From contig JAAKDF010000004.1 in assembly GCA_011754105.1 (NCBI GenBank), forward strand, positions 32,141 through 96,140: a stretch of DNA of 64,000 nt, written 5' to 3'. Numbering within the stretch: the first letter of the stretch is position 1; each line of letters begins with the position of its first letter. The position numbers were made by a program, and so were the translations under genes. The notes below the pieces were generated by a model. That model was not told the origin of the DNA and ran no database searches. It saw only the letters and a program-made list of their open reading frames with translations. Positions 41,811-53,430 of the stretch are shown here, in pieces. Source of the stretch: Serratia symbiotica. Lineage in GTDB: Bacteria > Pseudomonadota > Gammaproteobacteria > Enterobacterales > Enterobacteriaceae.

Positions 41811-41969
41811 TTATAACGCCAGGCGAGTATGGCAAACAAAGCTGCTAAAATCAGTTAGTTAAACAAGTGTAGGTTAAATTGTTGTTTTTGAAATTTTTAT
41901 TTAAATGACTGTTATGTATCAATGATTAAAAACTAATATACCATCGTTTACGAAACATCAACACTGCTA

Positions 41970-42870
41970 TCATTCAAGTTTATCATCCCAGTCCTGCATC
42001 ATCTCTTTACGCTGATCGAGATAAGTTGCGTAATTATATATGCGGCGTACATTGTTGGTATCAGCGTGTGTAAGTTGAGCTTCAATAGCATCAGGCCGAT
42101 AGCCCATCTCATTTAAACGGGTAATACCTGTGGTTCTGGTTGCATGTGTATAAGTTCCACTCCAACCAAGACTCTTAAGTAGTGGCCTTAATGAATGCGA
42201 TGTCATTGGTCCGAGACAATTATCTCGCCTAGGATAATAGGTGTTGTCGATGTCAGGTTATTCCCTGTAACGTTCGGAGTATTTTGACGTCTTGAGAGGG
42301 GAGGTAAATAACGTGTTCTCGACGGGCTTTCATTCGCTTTGACGGAATAGTCCACAGTACGTTATCAAGATCGAATTCTGCCCATTCTGCTTCGGTAACT
42401 TAAGAGGGGGTATAAGCGTCCCACACATTAGCCACATGCAATAGTTAACCTGGTATGAGCCATGAATATTGTCAAAACAGCTTAATAACTTCCCGATTTG
42501 CTGAGGATTTCATGCCTGTTTTTGCTGTATCTTTTTTGATAGAATAGCCTTACTGACAGGCCAGACAGAATCGCTATCTGCTCTAGGTGTCTCTACTGCT
42601 AACTAGAAAACTGATAAAACAGTGCGGGTTGGCTTCATCGGCAACTGTCAGTGCTCTTTGTTTAGCAGTTTCCTGAAGAATTTTAAGAATTTGATATGGG
42701 GTTATGTTTCTAATATGGGCCTACCGATTACGAGGAAACCACATGCTCAAGTATATCTAGATGGCGGGCTTTGGTTATTTATTACCCAACATTTTATCTG
42801 TAGCCACTCTTTGGCTATTAGTTCAAAGGTGTTTGATGCGTCGTTTTATTTTATTTTATATGTTTTTTAT
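41970..42870 (-). pseudogene. P4-type tyrosine integrase, decayed
   Basis: Pieces on the minus strand follow the integrase order: NTFELIAKEWLQI, ITPYQILKILQETAKQRALT with VADEA, VWPVSKAILSKK, GKLLSCFDN, EAEWAEFDLDNVLWTIPSKR, MKARREHVIYLPSQDVKIL, and the C-terminal open part (41970-42206) with THATRTTGITRLNEMGYRPD, AIEAQLTHAD and the catalytic-Tyr segment IYNYATYLDQRKEMMQ. Frameshifts and stops separate them. No attachment repeat or tRNA is adjacent. Confidence 0.85.
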
Positions 42871-42915
42871 ATTTTCAAGAGTTTCAATGAAACCTCATGA
42901 GACGACAAGTTGTAT

Positions 42916-44007
42916 TTAGACGTTGAATAAGAAGTTCATCACGTCACCGTCTTTGACGATGTAATCTTTGCCTTCTGAACGCATTTTGCCGACTTCTTTG
43001 GCACCTTGCTCCCCCTTATAGGTAATGAAATCCTCATAAGCGATGGTTTGTGCGCGAATAAATCCTTTCTCGAAGTCAGTGTGGATCTTGCCTGCCGCTT
43101 GTGGAGCGGTCGCACCTACCGGAATGGTCCAGGCGCGCACTTCTTTAATACCAGCAGTGAAATAGGTCTGTAGGTTCAGCACATCGTAACCGGCGCGGAT
43201 TACCAGGTTTAGCCCCGGTTCTTCTAGGCCCAGTTCAGCCATAAATTCGTCACGCTCTTCATCTTCCAATTCGGCGATGTCGGATTCCACGGCGGCACAC
43301 ACAGCAACCACCACCGAGCCTTCGGCTTTGGCAATTTTACGCACGGCGTCCAGATGCGGGTTGTTCTCGAAGCCGTCTTCGTTGATATTGGCGATATACA
43401 TGATTGGCTTCAGCGTTAGGAAGCTTAAGTAGCGGATCGCGGCCTTATCTTCCATGCTCAGATCCAGCGCACGCAACATACCGGCATTTTCCAAGTGCGG
43501 AAGACATTTTCCCAGCGCGGCCAGTTCGGCTTTAGCGTCTTTATCGCCGCCTTTGGCTTTTTTCTGTACACGATGGATAGTGCGTTCGCAGTTGTCAAGG
43601 TCAGACAGCGCCAGCTCGGTGTTGATCACCTTGATATCTTCGGCCGGATCGACCTTATTGTTGACATGGATGATGTTGTCGTTTTTGAAGCAGCGCACTA
43701 CATGGCCAATGGCTTCAGTTTCACGGATGTTGGTTAGGAACTGGTTGCCCAAACCTTCTCCTTTGGAAGCGCCTTTCACCAAGCCAGCAATATCAACAAA
43801 TTCCATGGTGGTTGGCAAAATACGCTGTGGTTTGACAATCTCGGCCAATTTATCCAGACGCGGATCAGGCATCGGTACCACACCTGTGTTTGGTTTAATG
43901 GTGCAGAAAGGGAAGTTAGCTGCTTCGATGCCCGCTTTTGTCAACGCGTTGAACAGGGTGGATTTGCCTATGTTAGGTAGGCCGACGATACCGCATTTGA
44001 ATCCCAT
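42916..44007 (-). CDS. ychF: redox-regulated ATPase YchF (Obg-like)
   Basis: YchF is a P-loop ATPase of the Obg family that binds ribosomes. The 363 residues equal the E. coli length. Seen: [20 protein letters not shown] (residues 9-28; Walker A with Asn, as is normal for YchF-type divergent G1), the [10 protein letters not shown] switch, [19 protein letters not shown], the adenine-selecting NxxE-type segment ([10 protein letters not shown]), and the C-terminal TGS domain ([25 protein letters not shown]). It is downstream of pth as in E. coli. Intact. Confidence 0.95.
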   Translation of the reverse strand: MGFKCGIVGLPNIGKSTLFNALTKAGIEAANFPFCTIKPNTGVVPMPDPRLDKLAEIVKPQRILPTTMEFVDIAGLVKGASKGEGLGNQFLTNIRETEAIGHVVRCFKNDNIIHVNNKVDPAEDIKVINTELALSDLDNCERTIHRVQKKAKGGDKDAKAELAALGKCLPHLENAGMLRALDLSMEDKAAIRYLSFLTLKPIMYIANINEDGFENNPHLDAVRKIAKAEGSVVVAVCAAVESDIAELEDEERDEFMAELGLEEPGLNLVIRAGYDVLNLQTYFTAGIKEVRAWTIPVGATAPQAAGKIHTDFEKGFIRAQTIAYEDFITYKGEQGAKEVGKMRSEGKDYIVKDGDVMNFLFNV

Positions 44008-44570
44008 GTTATTATCACCTTAAATATATTAATTATCAGTGTGTTATATTCATCTTGCTGCGTAAAGGACAAAATAACGCCGACATTATACACGTAATAG
44101 GCGTTTATCTCGATCTGACTTGTCAGATTGGCGATGTAGCGATATGGCAGTTTTTGATTGAGATTGTGATCTCATTACACCTGCTGACTGATATGCTGAC
44201 ATGACTGGTGAGCCACTGATAAGAGCAACGGAGGCATTTTTCCCCAATCTACTACGGTCGTTCGCATTTGATCGCCGTTCAGAGGTTTTCATTGATTAGA
44301 AAAGATCAGCAGTGAGTGGGGGCTAACTGCGTTTGTCGAAGCAAGCTAAACCAGATCTGCAGCCACAAGCTAGATAATTATTGCTATTGGGTGGAGAAGA
44401 ATTCTGTAACATAGCTTATGCGTACCTTGGCATAAGACTAAGCTCAATCCCATTAGGCTATTTTATTTGCCATTTTAGCACTAAGCAGTGCCTATCATCC
44501 TTACGTAATCCATTTAGGCTCTTGTTTTTACATACTGTCGGTGTGCAAATTGGTTGCAATAATGTTATGC
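44008..44570. other. enlarged pth-ychF spacer with a copy of a dispersed repeat
   Basis: About 560 bases between pth and ychF without a recognised gene. It contains TAGGCTATTTTATTTGCCAT at 44455-44474, repeated at 57990-58010. Short open frames here have no coding character. Confidence 0.4.
44448..44482. repeat. dispersed ~30-bp repeat, copy 1
   Basis: CCCATTAGGCTATTTTATTT followed by GCCATTTT matches 57984-58013 (CCCATAAGGCTATTTTATTT followed by GCCATTTT) with one or two differences. It is probably an end of an unidentified IS. Confidence 0.6.
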
Positions 44571-45176
44571 TTACTGGGCTAATCTCTTAGCGCTTGCCCT
44601 GAAGCTGTGCAGGCGCTGAACGGCGTTTCCCAGCCCGTCTTCCATTAGCATTTCGCTGCAATGCAGCGTTTCTTCTATCGCTTTATCAATCATTTCCTGC
44701 TCGCTAATTAGCGGCTTGCCGAGCACAAAGCCCACAACCTTGCTTTTATCACCCGGATGGCCGATACCTATGCGCAGGCGATAAAAGTTCGGATTGTTGC
44801 CAAATTTGTTCTGAATGTCCTTGAGGCCATTATGCCCACCGTTACCGCCGCCGAGCTTGGTTTTGGCCACACCCGGGGGCAGATCTAGCTCGTCATGTGC
44901 CACCAGAATTTCGTCCGGCTCGATGCGGTAGAAATGGGCCATTGCTAGCACCGCTTTGCCACTGAGGTTCATAAAGGTAGTCGGTACCAGCAGACGCACA
45001 TCGTTACCCGCCAGGTTCAGCCTGGTGGTATAACCGAAGAACTTGTTTTCTTCCTTCAATTGCTGGTGGTAGCGCTGGGCCAGTAAATCGACGTACCAGG
45101 CACCCGCATTGTGCCGTGTTTGGGCGTATTCCATGCCTGGATTCGCTAGACCTACTATCAATTTAATACTGCACAT
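44571..45176 (-). CDS. pth: peptidyl-tRNA hydrolase
   Basis: Pth frees tRNA from prematurely released peptidyl-tRNA. I use the ATG at 45176, giving 201 residues starting [20 protein letters not shown] (E. coli 194); longer upstream starts add unrelated sequence. Catalytic positions are kept: Asn in LANPG, His in [17 protein letters not shown], Asp in [10 protein letters not shown], and [12 protein letters not shown]. The C-terminus is slightly extended. It is upstream of ychF in the same direction. Intact. Confidence 0.95.
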   Translation of the reverse strand: MCSIKLIVGLANPGMEYAQTRHNAGAWYVDLLAQRYHQQLKEENKFFGYTTRLNLAGNDVRLLVPTTFMNLSGKAVLAMAHFYRIEPDEILVAHDELDLPPGVAKTKLGGGNGGHNGLKDIQNKFGNNPNFYRLRIGIGHPGDKSKVVGFVLGKPLISEQEMIDKAIEETLHCSEMLMEDGLGNAVQRLHSFRASAKRLAQ

Positions 45177-45400
45177 CGGGAAATTCGCCATGATCAAGAT
45201 AAGGGAAATGGCATAGTTTACCCGCCACTGTAACGAATAACAAAACCATGATACTGTGTAAATAAAGGTTAATAGCCAGGTTGTTCCAGTGAGCATCGCT
45301 GTGGTTTTGTCACAGAAGCCTATCTCTGCACACTCAATTATAGAGCACAGCCTAATTAAATGAATGACTAAATTTGTTTGCTATTCGTCATTTAGACGGC

Positions 45401-45625
45401 GTTATTGAATAAACCCGAGTTTTTATAGGTCACACTGACATAATGAACTCTTCCGGTTCCTGAATGAAGGGCACCCGCGAGGTAATGCTTTTCATTATGT
45501 CCCGGTGTCGCAATGCGTTTTTGTTGACCCTTTTTCTGCCAGTAGGCACCTATTTTAGGGTTCATATCTATGTCTACCTTATCTTCATAAAAGACGGGAT
45601 GATCGGGACTGTTATTCACCAACGC
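45401..45625 (-). mobile_element. IS630-family transposase fragment, copy 2
   Basis: The minus-strand frame reads FYEDKVDIDMNPKIGAYWQK, TPGHNEKHYLAGALHSGTGR and VHYVSV, the DDE-domain centre of IS630-family transposases (EDEVDI-type metal-binding motif, here EDKVDI). The frame then runs into a TTTATTCAATAACGCC sequence like an IS5-family end. The rest of the element is missing. It truncates the 5' part of ychH. Confidence 0.75.
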
Positions 45626-45639
45626 CTTTAATTTACCCC

Positions 45640-45803
45640 CGTTCTACGCGCAAGGTGCCATCCATGAGCATTTTCATCGGCGCGTTGATATGTGTGTCGT
45701 GGCTCGTATCGTTGGGCGTGAACAGGTAGCAGAATGCTATTGCTATTAGTGGATCAAAGACGTTGATAAATATTTCCGCGATGACCAATGCCGTAAGTTA
45801 CAT
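45640..45803 (+). pseudogene. ychH: ychH 3' fragment
   Basis: Codons for MSIFIGALI, then in a shifted frame VARIVGREQVAECYCY, a stop, WIKDVDKYFRDDQCRKLH match the C-terminal half of YchH, a small stress-related inner-membrane protein. It lies between pth and prs, as in E. coli. The 5' half is replaced by the IS630 remnant. Confidence 0.65.
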
Positions 45804-45877
45804 TGATTAATAAATCCGCACGGGATCAGGGGGTAGAGTAAAAGGGAATTGTTGCAGGGTTATGGCTGAGATGGCGA

Positions 45878-45916
45878 GAAAAGCCCGTTGTTGCACTAAC
45901 AGTAACGGACTTTCTC
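45878..45916 (-). terminator. probable terminator after prs
   Basis: On the minus strand AAGTCCGTT pairs with AACGGGCTT around a loop and is followed by TTCT, about 40 bases beyond the prs stop. The T run is short. Confidence 0.55.
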
Positions 45917-45955
45917 ATCTACTCCAATGGGTAACCATGCCTTAAAGGCAGCGGA

Positions 45956-47005
<1,050 letters not shown>

Positions 47006-47086
47006 CTATATTAAAACTGCATGCGTCTCAGGGATAATAGCGCTAGGTTGCGCATGATCCTGCGTAGCGAAACGTTAAAATACGAC

Positions 47087-47947
47087 TCAAACTGCCCGGT
47101 ACGGATGTGATTGTAGTGGAGAAATGTTAACCCCACGCGCGACAAAACCATGTAACCAAATCGGAGCTTGATTCAACACATGACGAGCGGTGATTTCTGT
47201 ATCAAATTCTGCAAATACACAAGAGCCCGTGCCTGTTAGGCGTGACGGAGCGTATTCTAACAGCCATGAAACAAGCTGCTCAACCTCACGAAACCGTTTT
47301 CTGACGATCGGTTCGCAATCATTTGAGTAAGGAGCCAATAATAGCTCATTTAAGCAGCGAACTGGGGTGTCGCGTTTTAATTCTGCGTCGCCGAAAATCA
47401 CTGGGGTGGGGATATTGATGCCAGGATGAGCCACCAGATACCACTTTTCCGGCGGATTAGCTGGCTGCAATTGTTCGCCGATACCTTCGGCGAATGCCGC
47501 ATAGCCGTGCAAGAAGACGGGTACGTCGGCACCAAGACTGAGTCCTAACTCAGCCAACTGGTTATTACTCAGTCCGCAGTGCCACAATTCGTTCAGCGCC
47601 ACAAGTACGGTGGCGGCGTTGGAGGAGCCGCCACCTAAACCGCCGCCCATAGGCAGGCGTTTGTCGATGCTGATGTCGGCACCGCATTGCGCGCTGAGTA
47701 GCCCGTGTCGATCACAATGTTTTTGTAGCAGGCGAGCGGCACGCACGATCAGGTTGTTATCATCTGGCACACCATCTAGCGGTGTCATCAGAAGAATGCT
47801 GTCATCTTGGCGCGGGTCTAAGGTTAGGGTATCGCTGTAATCGAGAAACTGGAATAGCGTCTGTAACAGGTGATAACCATCCTTACGCTGACCGGTGATA
47901 TATAAAAACAGGTTGAGCTTAGCGGGAGAGGGCCACTGGCGAATCAT
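47087..47947 (-). CDS. ispE: 4-diphosphocytidyl-2-C-methyl-D-erythritol kinase
   Basis: IspE phosphorylates CDP-methylerythritol in the MEP isoprenoid pathway. The 286-residue GHMP kinase (E. coli 283) has the N-terminal [20 protein letters not shown] (catalytic Lys region), the ATP loop [20 protein letters not shown] near residue 95, and [10 protein letters not shown] near 240. The ATG overlaps the lolB stop by 4 bases, indicating translational coupling; this lolB-ispE-prs order matches E. coli. Intact. Confidence 0.95.
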   Translation of the reverse strand: MIRQWPSPAKLNLFLYITGQRKDGYHLLQTLFQFLDYSDTLTLDPRQDDSILLMTPLDGVPDDNNLIVRAARLLQKHCDRHGLLSAQCGADISIDKRLPMGGGLGGGSSNAATVLVALNELWHCGLSNNQLAELGLSLGADVPVFLHGYAAFAEGIGEQLQPANPPEKWYLVAHPGINIPTPVIFGDAELKRDTPVRCLNELLLAPYSNDCEPIVRKRFREVEQLVSWLLEYAPSRLTGTGSCVFAEFDTEITARHVLNQAPIWLHGFVARGVNISPLQSHPYRAV

Positions 47948-48558
47948 TTGATCGCCCAGCTATCTATTTTTAGTTTGATACGCTGGTCACCTTGTTTCAG
48001 TTCCAGCCGGCTTGGCAATTGCGGTGTGATCGCGCCGCTGTAGTCTTGGTAATCCACGGCCCAGCTCAGGTTACCTTGCTGATAGTTCAACCTGCTCAGA
48101 CGGTACTGATCATCCAGCGTGAAGTCGTTGGATCCACCAGGCAGTCCAAGTATCCACTGGAGCAGGTTTTTCAGTGGGATCTCCATACCGCTCAATCTGT
48201 GAATCATCTCCTCTGCGTTGTCGCTGACGTAGCGCTTGCCCTGATGGTCGGTTAATTGCACCACGTTTAACCGCACGTTCAGATCCAGCTCGGTACTGCC
48301 AAGCGGGTTGGTTAGCAGTAAACGATAATGCTCTGGGGAATATTGTTGCCAGAAGAAACGCGCGTAAACCTTTTTCTTATCAGACAGATAGGAAAAGGAG
48401 CCACGGGTCTGGTATTGGCTAAGCTGCTGCACCGCCTGCTGGTGGGTGTGCCACTGTGATGAATTGAGGCTGGTGGCCGGCTTGGTCGTGGTACAGGCGG
48501 TCAGCACCAAGCTGGACAGCGGGATCAAACGCAGCAAACTAACTTTGCAGATTAGCAT
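47944..48558 (-). CDS. lolB: outer-membrane lipoprotein receptor LolB
   Basis: LolB accepts lipoproteins from periplasmic LolA and inserts them in the outer membrane. The 204-residue product (E. coli 207) has a lipoprotein signal peptide with lipobox LTAC (Cys22) and mature features: [47 protein letters not shown] and [18 protein letters not shown]. It is the first gene of lolB-ispE. The divergent hemA gene expected upstream is absent; an IS5 copy follows instead. Confidence 0.94.
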   Translation of the reverse strand: MLICKVSLLRLIPLSSLVLTACTTTKPATSLNSSQWHTHQQAVQQLSQYQTRGSFSYLSDKKKVYARFFWQQYSPEHYRLLLTNPLGSTELDLNVRLNVVQLTDHQGKRYVSDNAEEMIHRLSGMEIPLKNLLQWILGLPGGSNDFTLDDQYRLSRLNYQQGNLSWAVDYQDYSGAITPQLPSRLELKQGDQRIKLKIDSWAIK

Positions 48559-48771
48559 GACTTTCTGTTATCCTTTTGGACGATCGTAGAGAAATAGATA
48601 CCCACGTTAACGATGGGAAAAGGTAGCGTCAATAATGATATGCCAACATGGCCTAATCACGCGAGCTTAGCAGTTTTCATCCTTAGCAGTGAGCATGCCT
48701 GCTATATATAAGCGCTCCCGTTTTACCGTGGATTTGTAACGCCGCTGAATTGGGCAACGGCAATGTTCTGG
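48559..48771. other. lolB upstream region where hemA would start
   Basis: About 210 bases between lolB and IS5 copy C. No HemA coding sequence is recognisable, so hemA was removed or moved at this breakpoint. Confidence 0.4.
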
Positions 48772-49432
48772 GGCATTGTTGAATAAATCGAACTTTTGGC
48801 CGGCACAAGGATTAGATGCCTCTCTTTCTCTCAAAAAAGAGACATTCCGTGGCCAAGCAACAGTTCAAGATCACCAACTAGAAGAATAAAAGCAACGCCA
48901 TTATCACTAAGGATTCACTCAATTTCTGAGTGGATGAAACGGCGCTTTACGCCTGGTACTGCGAGGTATTATCTTCTCTGCGTGGTCTCCAACAGCATTA
49001 TTCCAATATAACAATGACCAGAGCATTAATGCTGAAACAGATTTTCAGCCTGACATTTCGCTCCCTACATAGCTGCATCGACTCCATTTTCACACTTATG
49101 AAAGTGCCGTTGAACTGCCAAGTACTACACCTGCATCAGAAAGCGGGTGAAATCCGTCAATATCCCATTTAAAACCCCAACGCCTGGTAAAATTGCGCAG
49201 CTAGCTATAAAACACGGTCTTGAAAAACGGCGGATCTGGCGAAAACTACATTTGTTCGTAGATACAGAAACACATAATGTCATCTGTACTGAACTTTCCT
49301 TGAGCAATATCACCGATACGTAAGCCTTCCCAGGTCTCATCCGCTAAACGACGGTACCGTAAAATTAAAGCCGCCTTGGGAGAGTGAGTCATAATAAGTT
49401 AATGAGCAAGAAGATCAGTGCATTAGCGCGTG
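48772..49432 (+). mobile_element. IS5-family element, copy C, 3'-truncated
   Basis: The left terminal sequence GGCATTGTTGAATAAATCGA is intact. The plus-strand transposase is readable in pieces: VAKQQFKITN, FNNAITRIHSISE in shifted form, MTRALMLKQIFSLTFRSLHS, CIDSIFTLMKVPLNCQVLHL, KTPTPGKIAQLAIKHG, EKRRIWRKLHLFVDTETHN and ICTELSLSNITDT. It ends at about ELMSKKISALA, where unrelated DNA begins. The right end is missing. Confidence 0.85.
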
Positions 49433-49603
49433 ATCCGCATAGCGATCCGCTGCAGACACCGCGCGCTGCGGTAGCGCTGGCGAGCCAGGTAATGGGTACC
49501 CTGGTAGTAGTGGTGGCACTACTACCATTTACGGCATGCTGCTATAAATGGCAGAAAAAAAGTAGGTACTACGGCCAACTCCAGTTGTTCTTACCGTGCA
49601 AGC
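49433..49603. other. unidentified segment between IS5 copy C and hemL
   Basis: The plus strand stays open from the IS (RDPHSDPLQTPRAAVALASQ, then VMGTLVVVVALLPFTACCY). It looks like a genuine membrane-protein end (a hydrophobic helix followed by basic residues) but I cannot name it. It is GC-richer than the IS. Confidence 0.3.
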
Positions 49604-50893
49604 TTACAGCTTGGCAAAGCAGCGTTGCGCGGCGTCGATAGTGCGCTGAATATTTGTCTTACTGTGTGCCACGGACATGAAGCCAGCTTCAAACGCCGAG
49701 GGTGCCAGATAGATGCCTTCTTCCAGCATCAGGTGGAAGAAGCGCTTGAAGCACTCTACGTTGCATTGCATGACTTGCTGATAGCAGGTGACCGCTGGGG
49801 CGTCAGTGAAGAACAAGCCGAACATGCCGCCGACATGGTTGACTACCAGTGGAATGTTTTCTTCTTTCGCCGCGTGTCGCAGACCTTCCGCCAACCTGTC
49901 GGTCAGTTCGGTCAGTGTCTGGTGTACACCTCCCTGCGACACTGCGGTCAGGCAGGCATAGCCCGCTGCCATAGCGATCGGGTTGCCGGACAGTGTTCCT
50001 GCTTGGTAAACCGGGCCGGTTGGTGCCAGCACGTCCATCACTTCACGACGTCCACCGAAGGCTCCTACCGGCATGCCACCGCTAATGATTTTACCTAGGC
50101 AGGTCAGATCCGGTTCGACGTGATAATAGGACTGCGCACCAGCCAGTGCTACTCGGAAGCCGGTCATCACTTCATCGATAATCAGCAATGCGCCATATTC
50201 GTCGCATAGTGTGCGCAGGCCCGGAAGGAACTCCGGTAGTGGGGGTACGCAGTTCATGTTGCCAGCCACGGGTTCGACTATGATGCAGGCAATTTCTGAA
50301 GGGTATTGCTCGAACGCCGTGCGCACTGAGTATAAATCGTTATAGATGCAGGTAAGGGTATGCTTAGCAAAGTCAGCGGGTACCCCAGGCGAGTTTGGCT
50401 GGCCAAGGGTCAATGCGCCGGAACCGGCTTTCACCAGTAGGCAGTCGGCGTGGCCGTGGTAGCACCCTTCAAACTTGATGATTTTATCGCGGTGGGTGTA
50501 GCCACGCGCCAGACGAATGGCACTCATGGTTGCCTCGGTGCCTGAATTAACCATGCGCACCTTATCCATGGTCGGCACCAGTTCGGTGACTAACTGCGCC
50601 ATGCTGATTTCTATCTCGGTTGGCGCACCGAAGCTTAGGCCGCGCTGTGCCGCTTCGATTACCGCGTTGCGGATAGCAGGATGATTGTGCCCAAGCACCA
50701 TCGGCCCCCAGGAGCCGACATAATCGATGTAGGCTTTGCCATCGACGTCGAACAGGTATGCTCCCTCTGCCCGCTCGATAAAAAGTGGCACACCGCCGAC
50801 ACCCGTGAAAGCGCGTACCGGAGAGTTAACCCCACCGGGGATCACCTGTTGCGCATGGGCATACAGACTTGCGGATTTGCTAGGTAAACTCAT
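49604..50893 (-). CDS. hemL: glutamate-1-semialdehyde 2,1-aminomutase
   Basis: HemL converts glutamate-1-semialdehyde to 5-aminolevulinate in the C5 heme pathway using PLP. The 429 residues (E. coli 426) show [83 protein letters not shown] and the PLP-lysine motif [17 protein letters not shown]. Intact. The upstream enzyme gene hemA is missing from its place beside lolB, but could exist elsewhere. Confidence 0.95.
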   Translation of the reverse strand: MSLPSKSASLYAHAQQVIPGGVNSPVRAFTGVGGVPLFIERAEGAYLFDVDGKAYIDYVGSWGPMVLGHNHPAIRNAVIEAAQRGLSFGAPTEIEISMAQLVTELVPTMDKVRMVNSGTEATMSAIRLARGYTHRDKIIKFEGCYHGHADCLLVKAGSGALTLGQPNSPGVPADFAKHTLTCIYNDLYSVRTAFEQYPSEIACIIVEPVAGNMNCVPPLPEFLPGLRTLCDEYGALLIIDEVMTGFRVALAGAQSYYHVEPDLTCLGKIISGGMPVGAFGGRREVMDVLAPTGPVYQAGTLSGNPIAMAAGYACLTAVSQGGVHQTLTELTDRLAEGLRHAAKEENIPLVVNHVGGMFGLFFTDAPAVTCYQQVMQCNVECFKRFFHLMLEEGIYLAPSAFEAGFMSVAHSKTNIQRTIDAAQRCFAKL

Positions 50894-51169
50894 AAATTAG
50901 CTCCTGAATTTTTTGAATGATTTGACCGCACTATTCTAGAGGAGAGTGTCGCGTTATGAAATGTTCATCGACAAAGAGTGATTAGTCGCAGCTGGTGGTT
51001 AAGAACCTACTAGGATAGGCTTTTAGCCGGTGGTGAGGTGACGGAGAAACGGGGTAAAGCAAAATAGGGTGAATACTTGAACGCAATACTTAGGTATTGG
51101 ATAATCGTCATTATTAATCATGCAGCTAATGTAGCGATCTGATGCTGAACCAGGTTGGGAGTAAAGAGT
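50894..51169. other. divergent promoter region between hemL and erpA
   Basis: About 275 bases. E. coli has clcA between hemL and erpA; no ClcA codons are visible, so it was deleted. A GGAG-like ribosome-binding site precedes erpA. Confidence 0.4.
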
Positions 51170-51514
51170 ATGAATGATAAAACTGCATTGCCCCTGCAAT
51201 TTACTGAGGCAGCAGCAAACAAGGTTAAATTCCTGATCGCTAATGAAGAAAACCCGAACCTAAAATTACGGGTTTACATTACCGGCGGCGGCTGTAGTGG
51301 TTTTCAGTACGGCTTCATATTTGATGACAAAATAAATGATGGCGACACGACTATTGAGAAGAAAGGTGTTGCGCTGGTGGTCGATCCGATGAGCCTACAA
51401 TATTTGGTGGGGGGGGCGGTGGATTATACTGAAGGGCTGGAAGGCGCACGTTTTGTGGTAGCCAACCCGAATGCCAAAACGACCTGTGGCTGTGGTTCTT
51501 CATTCAGTATCTGA
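51170..51514 (+). CDS. erpA: A-type iron-sulfur carrier ErpA
   Basis: ErpA delivers [4Fe-4S] clusters to targets such as the IspG/IspH isoprenoid enzymes. From ATG 51170 it is 114 residues, the E. coli length, starting [20 protein letters not shown]; an in-frame start at 51155 adds five residues. The three cluster cysteines are present: Cys42 in [11 protein letters not shown] and Cys106/Cys108 in [11 protein letters not shown]. Retention fits continued use of the MEP pathway (ispE is intact). Confidence 0.96.
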   Translation: MNDKTALPLQFTEAAANKVKFLIANEENPNLKLRVYITGGGCSGFQYGFIFDDKINDGDTTIEKKGVALVVDPMSLQYLVGGAVDYTEGLEGARFVVANPNAKTTCGCGSSFSI

Positions 51515-51621
51515 CTTTCTCCTGCCAGGGTATTGATCCGTATTCCCTTATGGCTAGCGCGTTAATGCTTCTGTCATCCCCTACGCGACAGTCTGTTCGG
51601 TGATCGGCGCTTGGCTGCACC

Positions 51622-52323
51622 TCAAACGCGTTTGTCCAGGGCTTGCAGCATAGTGTTAACCATCATCGTAGACTGATTGGCCACCACTGTGAGGAATTCA
51701 TCAAAGCTTATATGGGATACGTTGTCTGCGACGTCGGAGATAGCTCGCACTATCACAAACGGCGTTCCGAACAGGTGGCAGACGTGGCCGATCGCTGCAG
51801 CTTCCATTTCAACTGCCACAACGTTTGGGAAGGTAGCGCGAATACGTGCCAACGGTTCTGCACCGTTGATAAATGCATCGCCGCTGCAAATCAAGCCGCG
51901 CACTGCGTTCAGTTTCAACTGTTTAATGCCACTTTCCGCCAGAGCTATCAGCGCACCATCGGCTACGAACGCTGCTGGGCAACGGGCCATCTGTCCTGGC
52001 TCATAGCCAAAGGCAGTTACGTCTGCATCGTGGTAACACACTTCTTCGGACACCACGATATCGCCAACCTTTAGCGTGCTGGCAAGGCCGGCGGCGGAAC
52101 CAGTATTAATCACCACGTCCGGCTGGCAATGTTGCAGCAACAGGGTGGTGCCTATGGCCGCAGAGACTTTGCCGATACCAGATTTTAGCAGGGCAACGTC
52201 GACAATGCCGATTTTGCCGATATAAATTTCACTGCCCGCGCGTTGAATGGTCTGACGGTTTTCGATTTGATCGCGCAGTAGGGCGACTTCTTGCTCCATT
52301 GCGCCAATGATGGCTACTTTCAC
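51622..52323 (-). CDS. mtnN: 5'-methylthioadenosine/S-adenosylhomocysteine nucleosidase
   Basis: MtnN cleaves adenine from methylthioadenosine and S-adenosylhomocysteine. The GTG at 52323 gives 234 residues starting [20 protein letters not shown] (E. coli 232, MKIGIIGAMEEEV); the upstream ATG at 52371 would add 16 unrelated residues. The catalytic Glu of GAMEQE, the [13 protein letters not shown] segment, [27 protein letters not shown] and the catalytic Asp of AISDVADN are visible. It diverges from dead dgt, the E. coli order. Intact. Confidence 0.95.
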   Translation of the reverse strand: MKVAIIGAMEQEVALLRDQIENRQTIQRAGSEIYIGKIGIVDVALLKSGIGKVSAAIGTTLLLQHCQPDVVINTGSAAGLASTLKVGDIVVSEEVCYHDADVTAFGYEPGQMARCPAAFVADGALIALAESGIKQLKLNAVRGLICSGDAFINGAEPLARIRATFPNVVAVEMEAAAIGHVCHLFGTPFVIVRAISDVADNVSHISFDEFLTVVANQSTMMVNTMLQALDKRV

Positions 52324-52451
52324 AAATAACACTCGCTGATTAGGTGGGGGAATTGCACCATAGTCTATCATGGCTATCAGAAAGATAATTCATTGCATCG
52401 GCTGGCTGGAATTGTTATCACAGAGGTAGGTGCAACTGAAGAGAAACAGAT

Positions 52452-53425
52452 GTCCGGGATCGACTTCAAGCAAAAAATCAGCTTTCTGCGGCCATTCGGC
52501 AAACCTATTGAGGCCAAAGACGAGTAAGACATTGTGCGGCAGTTTGAGAGCGATCGCTGGCGCATTACGCTCCAACGCAAAGACCTGGGTTTTTTGCGTT
52601 GGAGCGTAATGCGCCAGTGCGTAGCCGCCTGACCTATTCGATGGAAGTGCAGCAGGTCGGGCGGCATATCGCCAAAGAGATCCTCAATAGATTCAAACTA
52701 GTTGGGCGCATCAATGAGCTTGGTCTAACCCGGGTTGTTCACTCACTTTGAAAGTATCATTAAAACGGTCTGTCTGATGCATGATATCGGCAATCCGCCG
52801 TTCGGCTACTTCAGCGAGTCGGCAATCAACGACTGGTTAACCTAGCGGCTCGATCCAGCCAGTTGCGGCAGCGGGCCGGGTAGCCACTATAGGTATCTGG
52901 TTGAGCTGCTACGCCTGCATCAGGGAGAAAGCAAACTTAACCGGCGGCGCAGCCGCGTTAGTCAAGATCTCAGCCAATTTTGAAGGCAATGCTCAGGCGA
53001 TCCGCATGGTCTATATCCTGCTGAATCTCAACCTAAATTACGCGCAGGTGGGTTATATTTTGAAATATACCCGCCGGCCTATTGGGCGAGCGAGATCCCA
53101 GCTAGCCACAGCTACCTGATAATAAAGCCCGGTTATTATTTGGCGGAGGAAGCGTATGTTGATCGCTTTAGTCGCGAACTGCATATGGGCGAATTTAACC
53201 GTTTCCCTTTGATTTATATTATGGAAGCTGCCACCGATATTTCTTATTGCATTGCCGATCTCGAAGACGCCGTGGAAAAATATCTTCACTTTTGAGAAAC
53301 TGTATCAACATCTCTAGTAGTAATGGGGGGAAGCAATCACGGGGAATTTATTCTATAAAACTGTTGCCAGTGCCTTCCGCAAAATTGATAGCGTCGGGGA
53401 TCCATTCTTCATGTATTTGCGGGTA
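52452..53425 (+). pseudogene. dgt: dgt, decayed deoxyguanosinetriphosphate triphosphohydrolase
   Basis: The plus strand begins MSGIDFKQKISFLRPFGKPI, then shifted [57 protein letters not shown] (the HD metal-binding motif), [79 protein letters not shown]. It ends near FFMYLRVLT at 53425, two thirds through the protein, where IS5 copy D begins. It has several stops plus a palindromic replacement at 52557-52617. Confidence 0.87.
52557..52617. repeat. 61-nt palindrome within dgt, 25-bp arms
   Basis: Arms of 25 bases (left begins CTGGCGCATTACGCTCCAAC) are exact complements around an 11-base centre. The right arm is the native dgt sequence encoding ALERNAP; the left arm replaces the family segment that should encode GRIINSPAIRRLQ. 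Confidence 0.88.
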
Positions 53426-53430
53426 TTGAC

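Noticed and set aside
42622..42900. 92-codon plus-strand open frame
   Set aside because: It is antisense to the integrase remnant, whose N-terminal codons are readable on the other strand; AT-rich chance frame.
44086..44292. 68-codon minus-strand frame between pth and ychF
   Set aside because: Low-complexity, Ser/Arg-rich, no homology I recognise and no ribosome-binding site.
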